A stretch of DNA of 64,000 nucleotides, from assembly GCA_035222895.1 (NCBI GenBank), contig JAVYIG010000165.1, forward strand, positions 201,001 to 265,000, read 5' to 3'. Position numbers and translations under genes: made by a program. Under the pieces are notes generated by a model. The model was not told where the DNA came from, ran no database searches, and worked only from the letters and a program-made list of their open reading frames with translations. Origin of the DNA: Strongylocentrotus droebachiensis (Eukaryota > Echinodermata > Echinoidea > Camarodonta > Strongylocentrotidae). This document shows positions 45,001-56,700 of the stretch, piece after piece. The stretch's first letter is position 1, and each line of letters opens with the position of its first letter.

Positions 45001-46145
45001 AGACAAAATAAAGAACAATGCAACTATTTTCACCATCAAATTGAAAAGTTCATTAAAGGATGTGAATTTCCACTATGTCTGATTCATGTACCAATACTGA
45101 GATCACTCTGCTTGAATTTCAAATCACCTGTACTTGCACATAATTCATTGTAGACAAATACCTTGTATGTAATAGTCACTTTTGTATGAATATGTTTACA
45201 TGTACAGTGTATGTGAATGACAAGGTTTGGTTCCTGCTGAATCTAAAATGGAACGTTGATCTCATATAGCAGTACAAAGAAAAATTTAAAAATAAATGTT
45301 CACATTTTGAGAAAAAGTCCATTCATCCACTGTTACTAACGATGTACATGTATGTGTTATGCAATCCTTATGTACAATGATTTGCTGTTTGGTAGGCTGC
45401 AGTTTTATTTATAGTTTTGGTACATTCCACACTTTTTAGTCAAATTCTAAATACTAGCCACAATGGCTCAAAACAATATTAACGTATAATGCATAATGTT
45501 TTAGGCAGTACTAGATTAGTGTTGGTATCTCCTTAGTTTCACATGCCGGTATATCCAACAGTTACTGTAGTTATCGCCCATTTCCCCCAAAAAAATGTAA
45601 TAAAAACTGCACGCCATCTTATTTTAAGAGTTCATTTGTGTACTACGTATATGGGAGTTTATAGTGAGCACACCCACATCCGATATAGACAATAATTAAG
45701 TAAAACATGAAACTCAATAGGACCCCTTTGTTTGATGTGTGAAAGATACCGGGTATGTTATCCAATAATACTAATCTTTTAACATCCTGAACAAAAAATG
45801 GTTGACTTTAATCTTGAAGTAAGAGACATCCTCAAACGTTGGTGTTGCATATTGTATTATATTTATTTAAATCTACTTTACACACTTGTAATTAACATTT
45901 TTGCAATGTAGTCGCCGTGTTGTGTGAAAATCATCCTTCATTTTTTAGTATTCAAACGCTCATGTTGCACATAAGTGTACAAAATAATAAATCTATCTGA
46001 TCAGTATGTACATGTACAATGTTCTTTAGAAGTAACTGTGGAATAAATAAAATTTGCTTTTAAACGTAAAGTATGAGAAGATATGACTATTTATGGTGTA
46101 TTTATTTGGTGTAAATTGTTAATAAAAGGTGCTCTCTCTCACCTT
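42060..46145 (+). other. ZDHHC 3' UTR (presumed)
   Basis: No coding sequence recognised. AATAAA hexamers near 45007, 46042-46050 and 46123 are candidate polyadenylation sites. AU-rich with TGTACATG motifs and a CT microsatellite near 42778. The true end cannot be fixed from sequence alone. Confidence 0.45.
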
Positions 46146-46148
46146 CAT

Positions 46149-46391
46149 CCCTGTTACTTTTTACATCTGTGAGTTTGAATAAAAATCTTCACCCCACATT
46201 TTAATTATTGTAAGATTATTTGAACATCTCATTGATTTACTTAATACCCAGGTAGGGATTATGTAAATTGAATACCGTATTCAAATACGGTTTGTTAAAA
46301 AAAGGACTGTCCAAGATATTCTTCAGGTAAATGGTCACTGAAATGTTGGGTGAAGGTTTTTATTGTCACAGATGTAAAAAATAACAGTTTG
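46149..46391. repeat. Inverted repeat, ~55-bp arms
   Basis: TTTTTACATCTGTGAGTTTG and AAAATCTTCACCCCACATTT (46155-46203) pair with 46343-46391. It lies just past the best polyadenylation candidates and may be a MITE. Confidence 0.75.
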
Positions 46392-48104
46392 TAACTTGGA
46401 AATTACAACATGTACCATCACCCCATCCTGACTCCCATGAACATACCACTGAGTCTACCAGGGAAAGTTAAAATGCTGCAATAAAACATGCAATTCCTGT
46501 TCACTCATGCATGAAAGTTTGGTTTAATAAACCATGAAATTCACTCAGCAAATCATGAATGTATCATATCACCCTCAATTTTGTAAGCTCCAAAGGATTT
46601 ACCTCTCACAAATTGGAAGCCTAACTCCTGCGCAACCTAATTTTCATACCCTTTACAAAAGTGACCAGTGATCACCCAAGCATGAATTATTTTCGGACTT
46701 TTTGGTATCGTATAAAAGTTGAGGTTATGAGCTTTCCATACATGTAAAACTTTTCCCCCAGAATCATATATTTTTTATTCGGCAGCCATTTCAAAGGTGT
46801 ATAGTTTTTTGGGGACACACGGTATGCATATCCTTTCTTTCACATATTCTATCTCTCTCATCATATATTCATACACTTTCACATATTATTTCTCTCTTAT
46901 CATATCCCTCTCTGTATTCTTGTCCTTGATCTCACATATTATATCTCTCCGTCATCTCTCATATAAATTCTGGTCATACACTTTTGCTTCCTCTTTATAA
47001 AACTGTGTTACCTATTGCGTAACACATTTTGCTATTTTGCTTTTTTTCTGTAGAGAAGTGACAGATCCCTAGATGGTGGGCCCATGACATTGGGCCCACA
47101 GAGTTTTTCTATGAGGTTCAACTGTACCATTCAGGATATAAATTCAGTTTCCTCCTCTCACAATCTAAGCAGACGTTTACATTTAATCTTCTCCAGTTCA
47201 CTGCTACATTTTAGGACAACATTGATCTACCCCTTCTTTCAATTATGTACTCAGTCACTTACATAATCTGCCTCGGACACGTATTGCATACTCCATTTTA
47301 TCATGATTTTATTATCCACAATGATAAAAAATGCAGTTCATATCAAATAATTGTAACAGTCAAAACCCTAGGAATGTACATATAGTGTAACATACATATA
47401 CCACATCACTCTAACAGAAAATGTTCTCAATAAAATAACAAATGATCAAGATAAGACAACATTAACTATTAATTTCTTAGCAAATTTATATCTAAAGGGG
47501 GGGGGGGTGGACCATAATCCACTCCTTTGCAACTTTGCAAGTGACAATTCAAAAGGAGTACCACAGGCCTACACATTTTAGAGAATGGAGAATGAAATCA
47601 GTTGACAAAATTAGTCACTTGGAACATACAATTAAACATACAATTACATGTAATCTTGACAACCTGACAATTATATTGATAAGATATTTACGCATCCTAC
47701 TATAAATACCACTCATCGGTGTAAATGAAAAGATCTGTTAAATACAGGTACTATGGACGATTACCAGGGTTTATATCTCTTTAAAACTCTTGTCATATTC
47801 TATGGACTAGCCAGGATTTCACACGTTTCACTAATTTAAAAAAGATTAATTGGATTTTGGCACAGAAGTACTGAGTACACATAAATCATTTACTACTACA
47901 GGTAATCTTAACACAAATAATTGTTTACAGGATCTAATGAAATTTACACTGAACTTTCAAGACAACAAATCAATGGTATCTGCCAAATATCTTGGTAGAA
48001 AATGTAAACAGCTGATTTATATTTTATAAGCAAAGAAAGATATGAATATCTGGTTGTCATCCCGGCCCATGGACCTGCATGGTCTGATATGAGATATGAG
48101 TAAA
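46392..48104. other. Convergent intergenic region, no gene seen
   Basis: AT-rich. A small hairpin GTGGGCCCATGACATTGGGCCCAC (about 47074-47098) and a G-run near 47498 are the only structures noted. Confidence 0.55.
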
Positions 48105-48606
48105 AGGTAATAAAAAGTTTTGGGAAATTTTGAAAATTGGGTGGATAGTGATTCTTTACAATTTATTTGGATGCCCCTGTGGATGTATTATAAGCACTGG
48201 AAAATTTAGCCCCTAAAACACTTTTGCTTTTGAGAAAAATTGAGTATACAAATTTACTGGTGCTCCCGGTAAATTTTGATAAATTTCAAATAGCGCCTAC
48301 GGCCATACAATGGTAGCTGCGACCATGAAAATCTCTGATTATATATTGTTGTGATATATAATTTCCAAACGGAAAAGCTGGTTGGTCGATTTTAGTCAAG
48401 ATCACATTGTTTTATAGCTTAATTAATATATTGACCTTGAAAGGTAGCTATACAGTATAACAAGTTAATTATTCATCATTTCATAACTTTAGACTCGATT
48501 TCAACTGCAACAAGGATCACTGAATATTGTAGGATCATATATGCTTCCAATATGTTCATTTGAACCAAATTCATGACCCATACCAAAACTTTGTATTACC
48601 TTTAAG
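48105..48606 (+). mobile_element. GGTAATACAAAG MITE, copy 2
   Basis: Same body and ends as the copy at 38,983, with a degraded left end (GGTAATAAAAAG). Confidence 0.9.
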
Positions 48607-49718
48607 CTCATTAGTGAATGAGAGTTCAACTTGTTTCAATTAGTTTGTTCATAGTTTTTCTAGTCCAAACATCACATCTACTGCATGATGATAAACAATT
48701 TTGAATTAAATCAGTTTCTCTCAAATATGTCATACCAGACTTTAATTGAATTTTCAACAACTGGAAGAAGAATTGAAATAAGAACATGTACTACTTATGT
48801 CGGGCAATTGAAATAAGAATAATAGACAAACATCTGTACAGATAGCAGCTACATGACCCCCCCCCCCCCCCCCCCTATAAATAAAACAAAGTGAAATTCT
48901 CCATGAGATGAACAATTTGAATTTATGACAAATTTTATGCTGTACATTCTACATGTACATGTATATATACCTACTCCACAAACCCATGTGGCTGAAGAAG
49001 AAAAAATATCATTGTTCAAGAATATTCTATATCTGTGCAAAATTCTTCCCTATAAAAGATCTCAAGACTATGAATTAAAAAAACAAAATGGTTACAAAAC
49101 CTTTATTCAATTAAAATATACAAAGTAAACTTAATAACAACAAAACTATGACCCCACATGAACAAAAAAAAAGTTTGTGAAGTTTACTTTCCTCCTAGCA
49201 TGTTCTGTTTATATGCATCATTTTATACATCTTTGTTCTGTTAGGATTGGAATACCTTGAAAGTAATCCTTTTAACAAAAAGATATTCTGAATCTTTTGA
49301 TCATCTTAAATATTCACAATCACATTCATTCATATTCACAAACCCTTCACCCCCCCCCCCCCCCCCCCCTTGAGTAAAAAAAAAGGGATTCAGGTGGGGA
49401 AAATGGCATCTAAAAACATTCCCCTCTTTTGAGTAAGAAAATTAGGGGAACGAAAAAAGGGGAAAATAATGGAAAATAGGACAAATAAGGGTAAAATAAG
49501 GGAGAAAATGAAGAAGAAAAAAAATAATTGGGAAACCCATTAAAATCAGGTATTTATCAGGCCTGAAAACATCAAGGAATCAAATTAATTCTAAGAATAT
49601 ATTTTAGCAGTTCCTGCTGATATCTAAATGTGTTTATCCCTCGTCTCATTATGGTCATATATGAACCTGTATCTGTGTCAAAAAATATACTTCTCTCTCT
49701 CTCTCTTTCTCTCTCTCA

Positions 49719-49774
<56 letters not shown>

Positions 49775-50160
49775 TAAACACTAGAATGTCAGTTTGTATG
49801 GAAAGTTCCTGCTTCTCGTTATATTTCACTACAGATGAATGCCTTATTCAATTGACTGTCCAGATTTCATTTTGCTGATGAAAATGTAATACCTATGTCT
49901 TCAATGGTTGTATTCAGTAAATCTCTGAATACTTTCATTTACAAGTTGCTGCTCCGTAGCAAACATCAGAACAGTTTCATAGAGACAGTCAGTATTTCTC
50001 AACATACTTATTACTGATGATGGTAGAATAAAATTTTCATGTATCATATCAAAAGATCATGTAACGAGGTATGAGGAAGTAAAGCAAACTATAAATGTCA
50101 GTAGACAGTGTAATTTATTTACATCATTTTTTTTTCCAATCAATCTGCTAAATTCACAAA
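48607..50160. repeat. Intergenic with C-runs and (CT)n
   Basis: C runs near 48858 and 49350; a (CT)n microsatellite at about 49690-49774; otherwise AT-rich. No gene recognised. TTTATT at about 50112 could be the polyadenylation signal (AATAAA on minus) of the HJURP-like gene. Confidence 0.6.
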
Positions 50161-50162
50161 TA

Positions 50163-50340
50163 CAGTCAAACCTGTCTATAGCGACCGCCCAAGGTAAAAA
50201 CACAAAAAGTGGCCTCTGTAGACAGGTGGTCTTTGTAGACAGGTTCCTTAAGTACATGTTTCAATGAGAAACCATTTTCAAGGGAAACAAAAATGTGGTC
50301 CTTGTAGACAGGTGGTCACTAAAGCAGGTTTGACTATAGC
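50163..50340. mobile_element. mariner-like MITE (CAGTCAAACCTG ends)
   Basis: CAGTCAAACCTGTCTATAGC at the left and CAGGTTTGACTATAG at the right, flanked by TA. Internal copies of TGTAGACAGGTGGTC. The ends match a widespread Tc1/mariner-type MITE pattern. It lies in the likely 3' UTR of the HJURP-like gene. Confidence 0.8.
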
Positions 50341-50408
50341 TATCTAATGTGTATGGAGGCCCTAAGATAATGCTTGAGTTGGTAGCCTCTGAACAGGATC
50401 ATTATCAT

Positions 50409-50710
50409 TCATTCATTCATTGCACACTTGAAACATATCTTCTTGATACACCTACCAGGTCCCTCACACATAGAAGATAATGACAAAGAAGACAGACTCT
50501 CATCACTCCTTTCCTTCGCCTCTATATCATCATCACTACTATCTATCATTATTCTACTGCCTTTACTTCTGTCCAATGGTGTTCTCCCTGTCCGTGAAGA
50601 TTTTCTTGTACTGACTTGTCTTTTTGCAGGTGATTCTAGACTGCTAGCTCTATCCGATGCCCGTCTTCTACGCTTCGTTGGAGTCTGGCCCTTCATCTTT
50701 AAGGATTTAT
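50409..50710 (-). CDS. HJURP: HJURP-like exon 7 (stop)
   Basis: Acceptor TCTCTTCAG on the minus strand. Encodes a basic block KRRRRASDR, a SIM-like IMIDSSDDD next to KGSR, and a C-terminal tail with four cysteines in C-x5-C-x4-C-x2-C spacing, which could bind a metal (inference). Confidence 0.85.
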
Positions 50711-53700
50711 CTGAAGAGAGAGATAAATAATTTCAGATTTTGCATAATGCAAAAGGTATTTTCTTTTATTCCTCCAAATTGAAAATTTGATACATACAGA
50801 TATAAATATCTAAATGTCTAATCATAATTCACTAATAGTTACATTTTTGTATGGTTTCACTAGGAAATGTGAACAGTGTTATCAATATCTCAACGTGGAG
50901 TTTATCTTTTATCATTTATAATTAAAATAAAACATGGTAGAATATCCCTGTAGAAAATAAGTTGTCAAATAAAATCAACTGCTATTATCCCTTATACTAG
51001 TTATACTTCAAATTGTACAACATGCATGGATGCTCTGGTGAAATGTTAAGCAATTAATTTTCATCAATACTGAAATACCTAACCTAACTCTAAACCTTCA
51101 CTAAAATCCCAAATCTTCACTAAATTGCAACCCACCCCCTAAACCTGTATCTTTCACAACGTAAAACCATGAGTGAAGGTTGCCATAGCAAATGTCAGAG
51201 CATCATCAATAATACCACTACCACTACATTTTGTATACAAACTGGTATACTTACCCTGCATAGCTTCTGCATGTGTCTGAGGAACCCTCTTTGGTAGCTT
51301 CTCATCAGTCAGGTGGTCCTTCCTCATTAGTCTGTCAGATGATACAGTTCTATTGAGATCCTTGATGTTCAACTCATCTTCATCTATTCTGGTAGATGTT
51401 AGGAAAGATTCATCTCTTACATGAAGTTTAGTGCCTATCCTATTAGTAGAAACTCTATCCAGTTGAAACAACACTTTCTGCTGCCTTGAAGATGTTAGTC
51501 TAACAGGACTGTGACTTGGACTGTCATTTACCTGTGCAGTTTTAACAATCGGCATTTGTCTGTTTTTATCTTTGGATTTGTCACTAGTCACAGAGTTGCT
51601 CCTTACTGCTGAACTGGATTTTGTCCTAGGTGTTGCAGAGAGTCTGCTTCCTTCTGACACAGTACTTGGGATATCTTCTGCGATTGGAGAACTGGACTCT
51701 TCATTGCCAACATGAATTCCTTTACCACTTTTAGTTGGGACAGCACATCTATCTCCAGGGTGAAGGATGAGGGTGGACTCACTTCTCTCTGACATTCTAA
51801 CTGACTGATAGTGCTGAACACTTGTCCTAACTGCAGGACTCTTTGAATGCCTGTCTTTGGCATGAGATGGTTCATAATTTCTTTGTTGCAATCTACACCC
51901 ATTGTTATGAAGGTTTGTGGTATGTTCCTCATTTTGTCTCTTGTAATTACGAGTATCTTTGTTTGTCATCACAGGTGTAGTACAATGAGATCTTCTGTGA
52001 GCTTTCCTGCTACCTCCATCCCTCCTGTTAGGACTGGAGTTCTCTTCTCTTGTTTCATAGCTGTTTGAATATTTATGTTTTGGCTCATGAGATTTGATTT
52101 CTTCTTCCGCTATTCTAGTAAGGTTGATCTGGAGAACTGGTGAGCTGGATTTTGGAGTGTTTTTCTTCAACCGCTGCCTGTCTCTATCAATATGGTTTCT
52201 GGACGGAGACATATGATGAGGAATGGAAGACTTTCTCTCGTTATCAGAAACAATGTACGTCTGCTCAAACTGACTGATCTTGTTACGTGCATGAATGCTG
52301 TCCACTGTCTCTTCTGTACATCTATTGAACAATTGCTCCAGTGAATCATAGGCATGATTTCCTACACATTTAGAGCCTATTTCTTCTTCAGCGTTAGATT
52401 CATCCTCCATGTTATCTACTTGAGAAGCAGGTTTGGTCTGCTGTGGTTTGGTGCAGCTAAACTGATTTGAAATGTCTTTAATGTTACCCATTTCTGGGCT
52501 ACCTGTCATATGTTCTATTTCGTAATGCAATTCATCATCCTCATCTTCTTCGCTACTGAGAACCAATAACTCCATATCAGGCGTGTTCCCTAAACGAGCT
52601 CTAGAGTTACTTTCACCAAAGGACAGACTCTTGGGGGGATATGGAAATTTATCCCCAACTCCCTTCTCTCTTAAATGTCTCACTTTTAGTTGATCCTTTT
52701 CAGCAGAATTCACACACATATGACTGAAAGGTGAAGTGATATTAGGTGTCTTTGAAACTTTCTCATGTGTTGTGGTAGCAGTGCTTAATGGAGTGTGAAT
52801 TGTAGGAACTTTGACAATTTCATTGGTAGAATGACTTAGGTGGGATGGAGTTCTTGGACTCCGGGACACACTATTGACCCTTGACATTGACTGATCTTGG
52901 AAAGTTATTGATTCCCCACTGCTGTCTGCTGTCAAAAGTACAATGTCTTCCTCTCCTTCTGTACTGGAGGATTGTTCATTTGAATGCGGCTCTGCATGTA
53001 TTTCCTGAATACCATGTGGTCCTTGGGTGGTATTCATGGTGTCATCGGATGAACACTTGCTTGATTTCTGGTTTATGTTAGTCCTCTCATCAGTCATGAC
53101 ACCGCTGATTGAAGACTGTTCAGGAGCAGTATTGCTGTCTTTGGACAAAGGCTCCCTGAACACCATAGCAGATTGGGACCGATTTGACTGTAGTGGTGAA
53201 CTTGCCTGTACTGTCACTGTAGAGGGCCAAGTCCTTCCAGTGTCATTTGACTTTGAAACTGCATTTCTTGTCACTGTTTTACCTTGAGCAGTCCTTAGTC
53301 TGCCCTTGGATGACAAAACTGGCATTGGGCTGGTCAAGAGCTTCGGCAAAGGAGACTTAAAGAAATCCATTATTTCACTAAGAATACCCTGTGACATGTC
53401 ATTGTTCTCTGTTGTTGTCTTAGGGATATGTCTGTTGACGGGAAGGTTACAGTTACTTTGAGGCTTCTTAAAAGTTCTTCCACTCATATCTGAAGCCAGT
53501 ATTGGTTTCTTTGGTGTCAAACAAGTTGATGATTGACCGCCTCTGTGAAACTCTACTTTGTTCTGAACATGTTGAGTACTAAATGGAAAAGTCTTCTTTG
53601 CTGAATTGTTTCTACCATGTGATGAAGTCCATTCCATTTTTCCACCCGGTGACTGCATTAACTCAAAACACCTTTGAACCGATGATTCACTAGCTACAGC

Positions 53701-56700
53701 TTTGTCTTCATCTTCACATTCAGATAAATTAATGTCATCATCAAAGTGACCAGCTATTATTGCTGTCTCATCTCCTCTCAGCGTCACTGGCTTGCCTTTA
53801 GAGATATCTTGGTTCCCTCTGGCTGTAGAAGCCTCATGGCAGATGGTAGACGATAACGGTGCTTTGAATAACCTCCTGGAAGTATTACCGGTACCTCCAG
53901 GTTTGCTTTCTACATTGGGATCAGATGATCTATCCCTCTCTCTACTACTCACATTGGATGTATTTTGTACTTGAGTTCTTTCAACAGCCACTCCTTGGAC
54001 AAAGACTCCATTCTCATCAGCAGATGAAGAGATATCATCAGTCTCATTATTTCCTTCAACCAATATAGACTTCACTTTTCTCACAAACCTCTCTTTAATC
54101 TCTAATAAAGACTTTGTTTTGTCTTCTTGTGATAGATCCCCTTCACTCAGAGTAGATTGACTAAGTTCCTCCATCTCTGTAGACGATACATCACCTTCAG
54201 AGTCCTCATCCATGTTACTATAGCGACTGGTATTCATGAAGGCATCATCACTCAGCCAGCTTCTCACTTTGTCTTGAGGTGATATTCCTTTGACGCTTTG
54301 GTCCCCATCAGTCTGTCTTGTTCTATCTACTTCAATCATGTCTTCCTGGTTGTTTTGTATCCTCTTTGTATATTTCTCTTCGGGGTAGGCAGTATATGTT
54401 GGACCACTACACACAGAGCCAAGATCATCATCATCACCGGAATCATCCCCGGAATCAGAGCTCTCATCATACTCTCCTCCATCTGAAACAGAAAAAAATC
54501 AACCTTCGACACTCAAACTACCAAAAATATGCTTAATGAATGACAGGTCACTTGTTGAAAAGTGAAATTGATAAACAAATAAATAATAACTTTAACAAGA
54601 CTAAAACACTTTATACAAAAATAACAAATTGTTGACTAGTATTCCACATGAAATTAAAGTGCTATGCCCTTCAACCAATAAGGCATTCATGTACTTCAAC
54701 ATGTAAATTTATGTAGCAGTGTATACTGTACTGGTTTAGATACAGTAAATTCATAACGAAATAAGGAAGAGAGGGGAAAAGAATTGTTCAATGTTCCAAT
54801 GTATAAGAAAACTGATTCTGATTACGATGGGTCATTCATTACCTCTTTTGAGACCGACAATCTCAGGATTCTTTGACATGGAGTGATGTCTATACCGAAT
54901 GAAAGCTCCTAACCCATCAGATGTCTCATGCGTGAAATCATAGTTCTCCTGCAAGGATACAAATGAATTCACTAGGTATAAAGGCTAAAAAATAACAGTT
55001 AGGTGATAGCAATCCTATTAACAGTTTTTAAATGATGTATTGAGCTGAAACTAACCAGTACCGGGTACTTGGTACAAATTTATCAGAATCCCTTTTTGAA
55101 AAAAACTAAATTTACATTAATAATATTATTGTACCACATTATTTTAAAGCTGAGAATCTCCTCTTTCAGAATCAGATCTAAAACAAAGAATAATTTCTGG
55201 CTAATTTTTGGTGGTCTTGTGGCGCGGGTTCACTCATCGTACTCAGTGGGCTTTACAAATACACTGTACATGTAAAAGGTAAATGACAACTACAAGAGAT
55301 TGAAGATTAAAGTGACTTGGTAACATTGTTGAAGGTTGGTGAAAAAACTGCGTAATTTTGTTTGAAATGTTACTTATTATATTCGTTCTACTGTACTAAC
55401 CCTCTAACATGCACAAAAATCCTGAAAAAATTCTTGAACCACAAAGATATTCATGTTTTTCTTTGAAGGTGTCACTGTGCAACACCCTCTAACAGTAAAT
55501 TCTCCCATTTGTTAATTTTCCTAACCGTTTTTTTCATGAAAATAAGACATCTTCAATTGTACATCTAGCATCAAAGTCACTACCTTAGCACCATTTTCTC
55601 TCATCTAAACATGTTACCAAGTCCCTTTAAAGATCCCAATTGAATATTTATTACCAGATATATGTTTCCTGAGGATTCTTCATTTGTTGATTCATTGCTC
55701 TTTGAAGGAGACATAGTAGACCCAAGAGCACTGTCACAGCTTACACCATCTTTCCTCTTCTTTCCTATGAGAATCAAATAAACCATATATATCATCCAGC
55801 ACAACAAAATGGAGGAATATACAAATATTTTTTAAATTTCAATGAGCTTCATATATGTCAAAAATAAAATCTCTGTATCTTCCTCTTTCAGGCTTGGTTT
55901 GCCTTTTAAAGGTAATACAAAGTTTTGGTATGGGGTCATGAATTTGGTTCAAATGAACATTTGGAAGCATAGGTGATCCTACAATATTCAGTTATAAAAT
56001 TGTAAATAGTAAACTTTTTATGCTGTATAGCTCCCTCTCAAGGGCAAGATATTAATTAAGCTATAAAAGAATGTTTCTTGACTAAAATCGACCAATTAGC
56101 TATTCCCTTTGGTAATTATATATCACAACTACATATTTTGGGATTTTCAGGGTCGCAGCTACCATTGTACAGACGTAGGCGCCATTTGAAATTTATAAAC
56201 ATTTACCGCGAGCACCGGTAAATTTTTAGATTCCAATTTTCTCGAAAGCAGGAGTGTTTTAAGGGCTACATTTTCTAGTGCTTATAATACTTCCACAGGG
56301 GCATCCAAATATATCAAAATTGTAAAGAATCACTATCCACCCAACTTTCAAATTTCCCAAAACTTTGTATTACCTTAACATTTGGACGTAAAGCTAGCAG
56401 GATATCCCACTGCTTTTAATACAAATACAAAATAAATCATCTTTATCAGTTGGTCATATCATCCGAGCTGTACATGGATTTGTATAGAATATGTAAGACC
56501 TGTTAAATTGTAAAAACATACATGAGTAGGTTGGTGAAAAAGACTGACCTTTCTGTAAATCAGTTGCTAAAGGCGTCCATCCAAACGGTTTGAACAAACT
56601 ACTGCCTTCTAAAGAGGCTGAAAAGAAAACCAAATATCATCAGCAACTAAAACTTTCTAGATTAATGTTAGCACACTTTTAGCATTGATGATTTACATCC

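Noticed and set aside
49630..49878. Ser/Leu-rich frame
   Set aside because: Encoded by a (CT)n microsatellite.
51154..51254. Extension of the giant HJURP-like exon to the stop at 51154 as the main form
   Set aside because: A strong GTAAGT donor at 51254 joins in phase to a well-formed last exon; the extension is kept only as a possible minor form.
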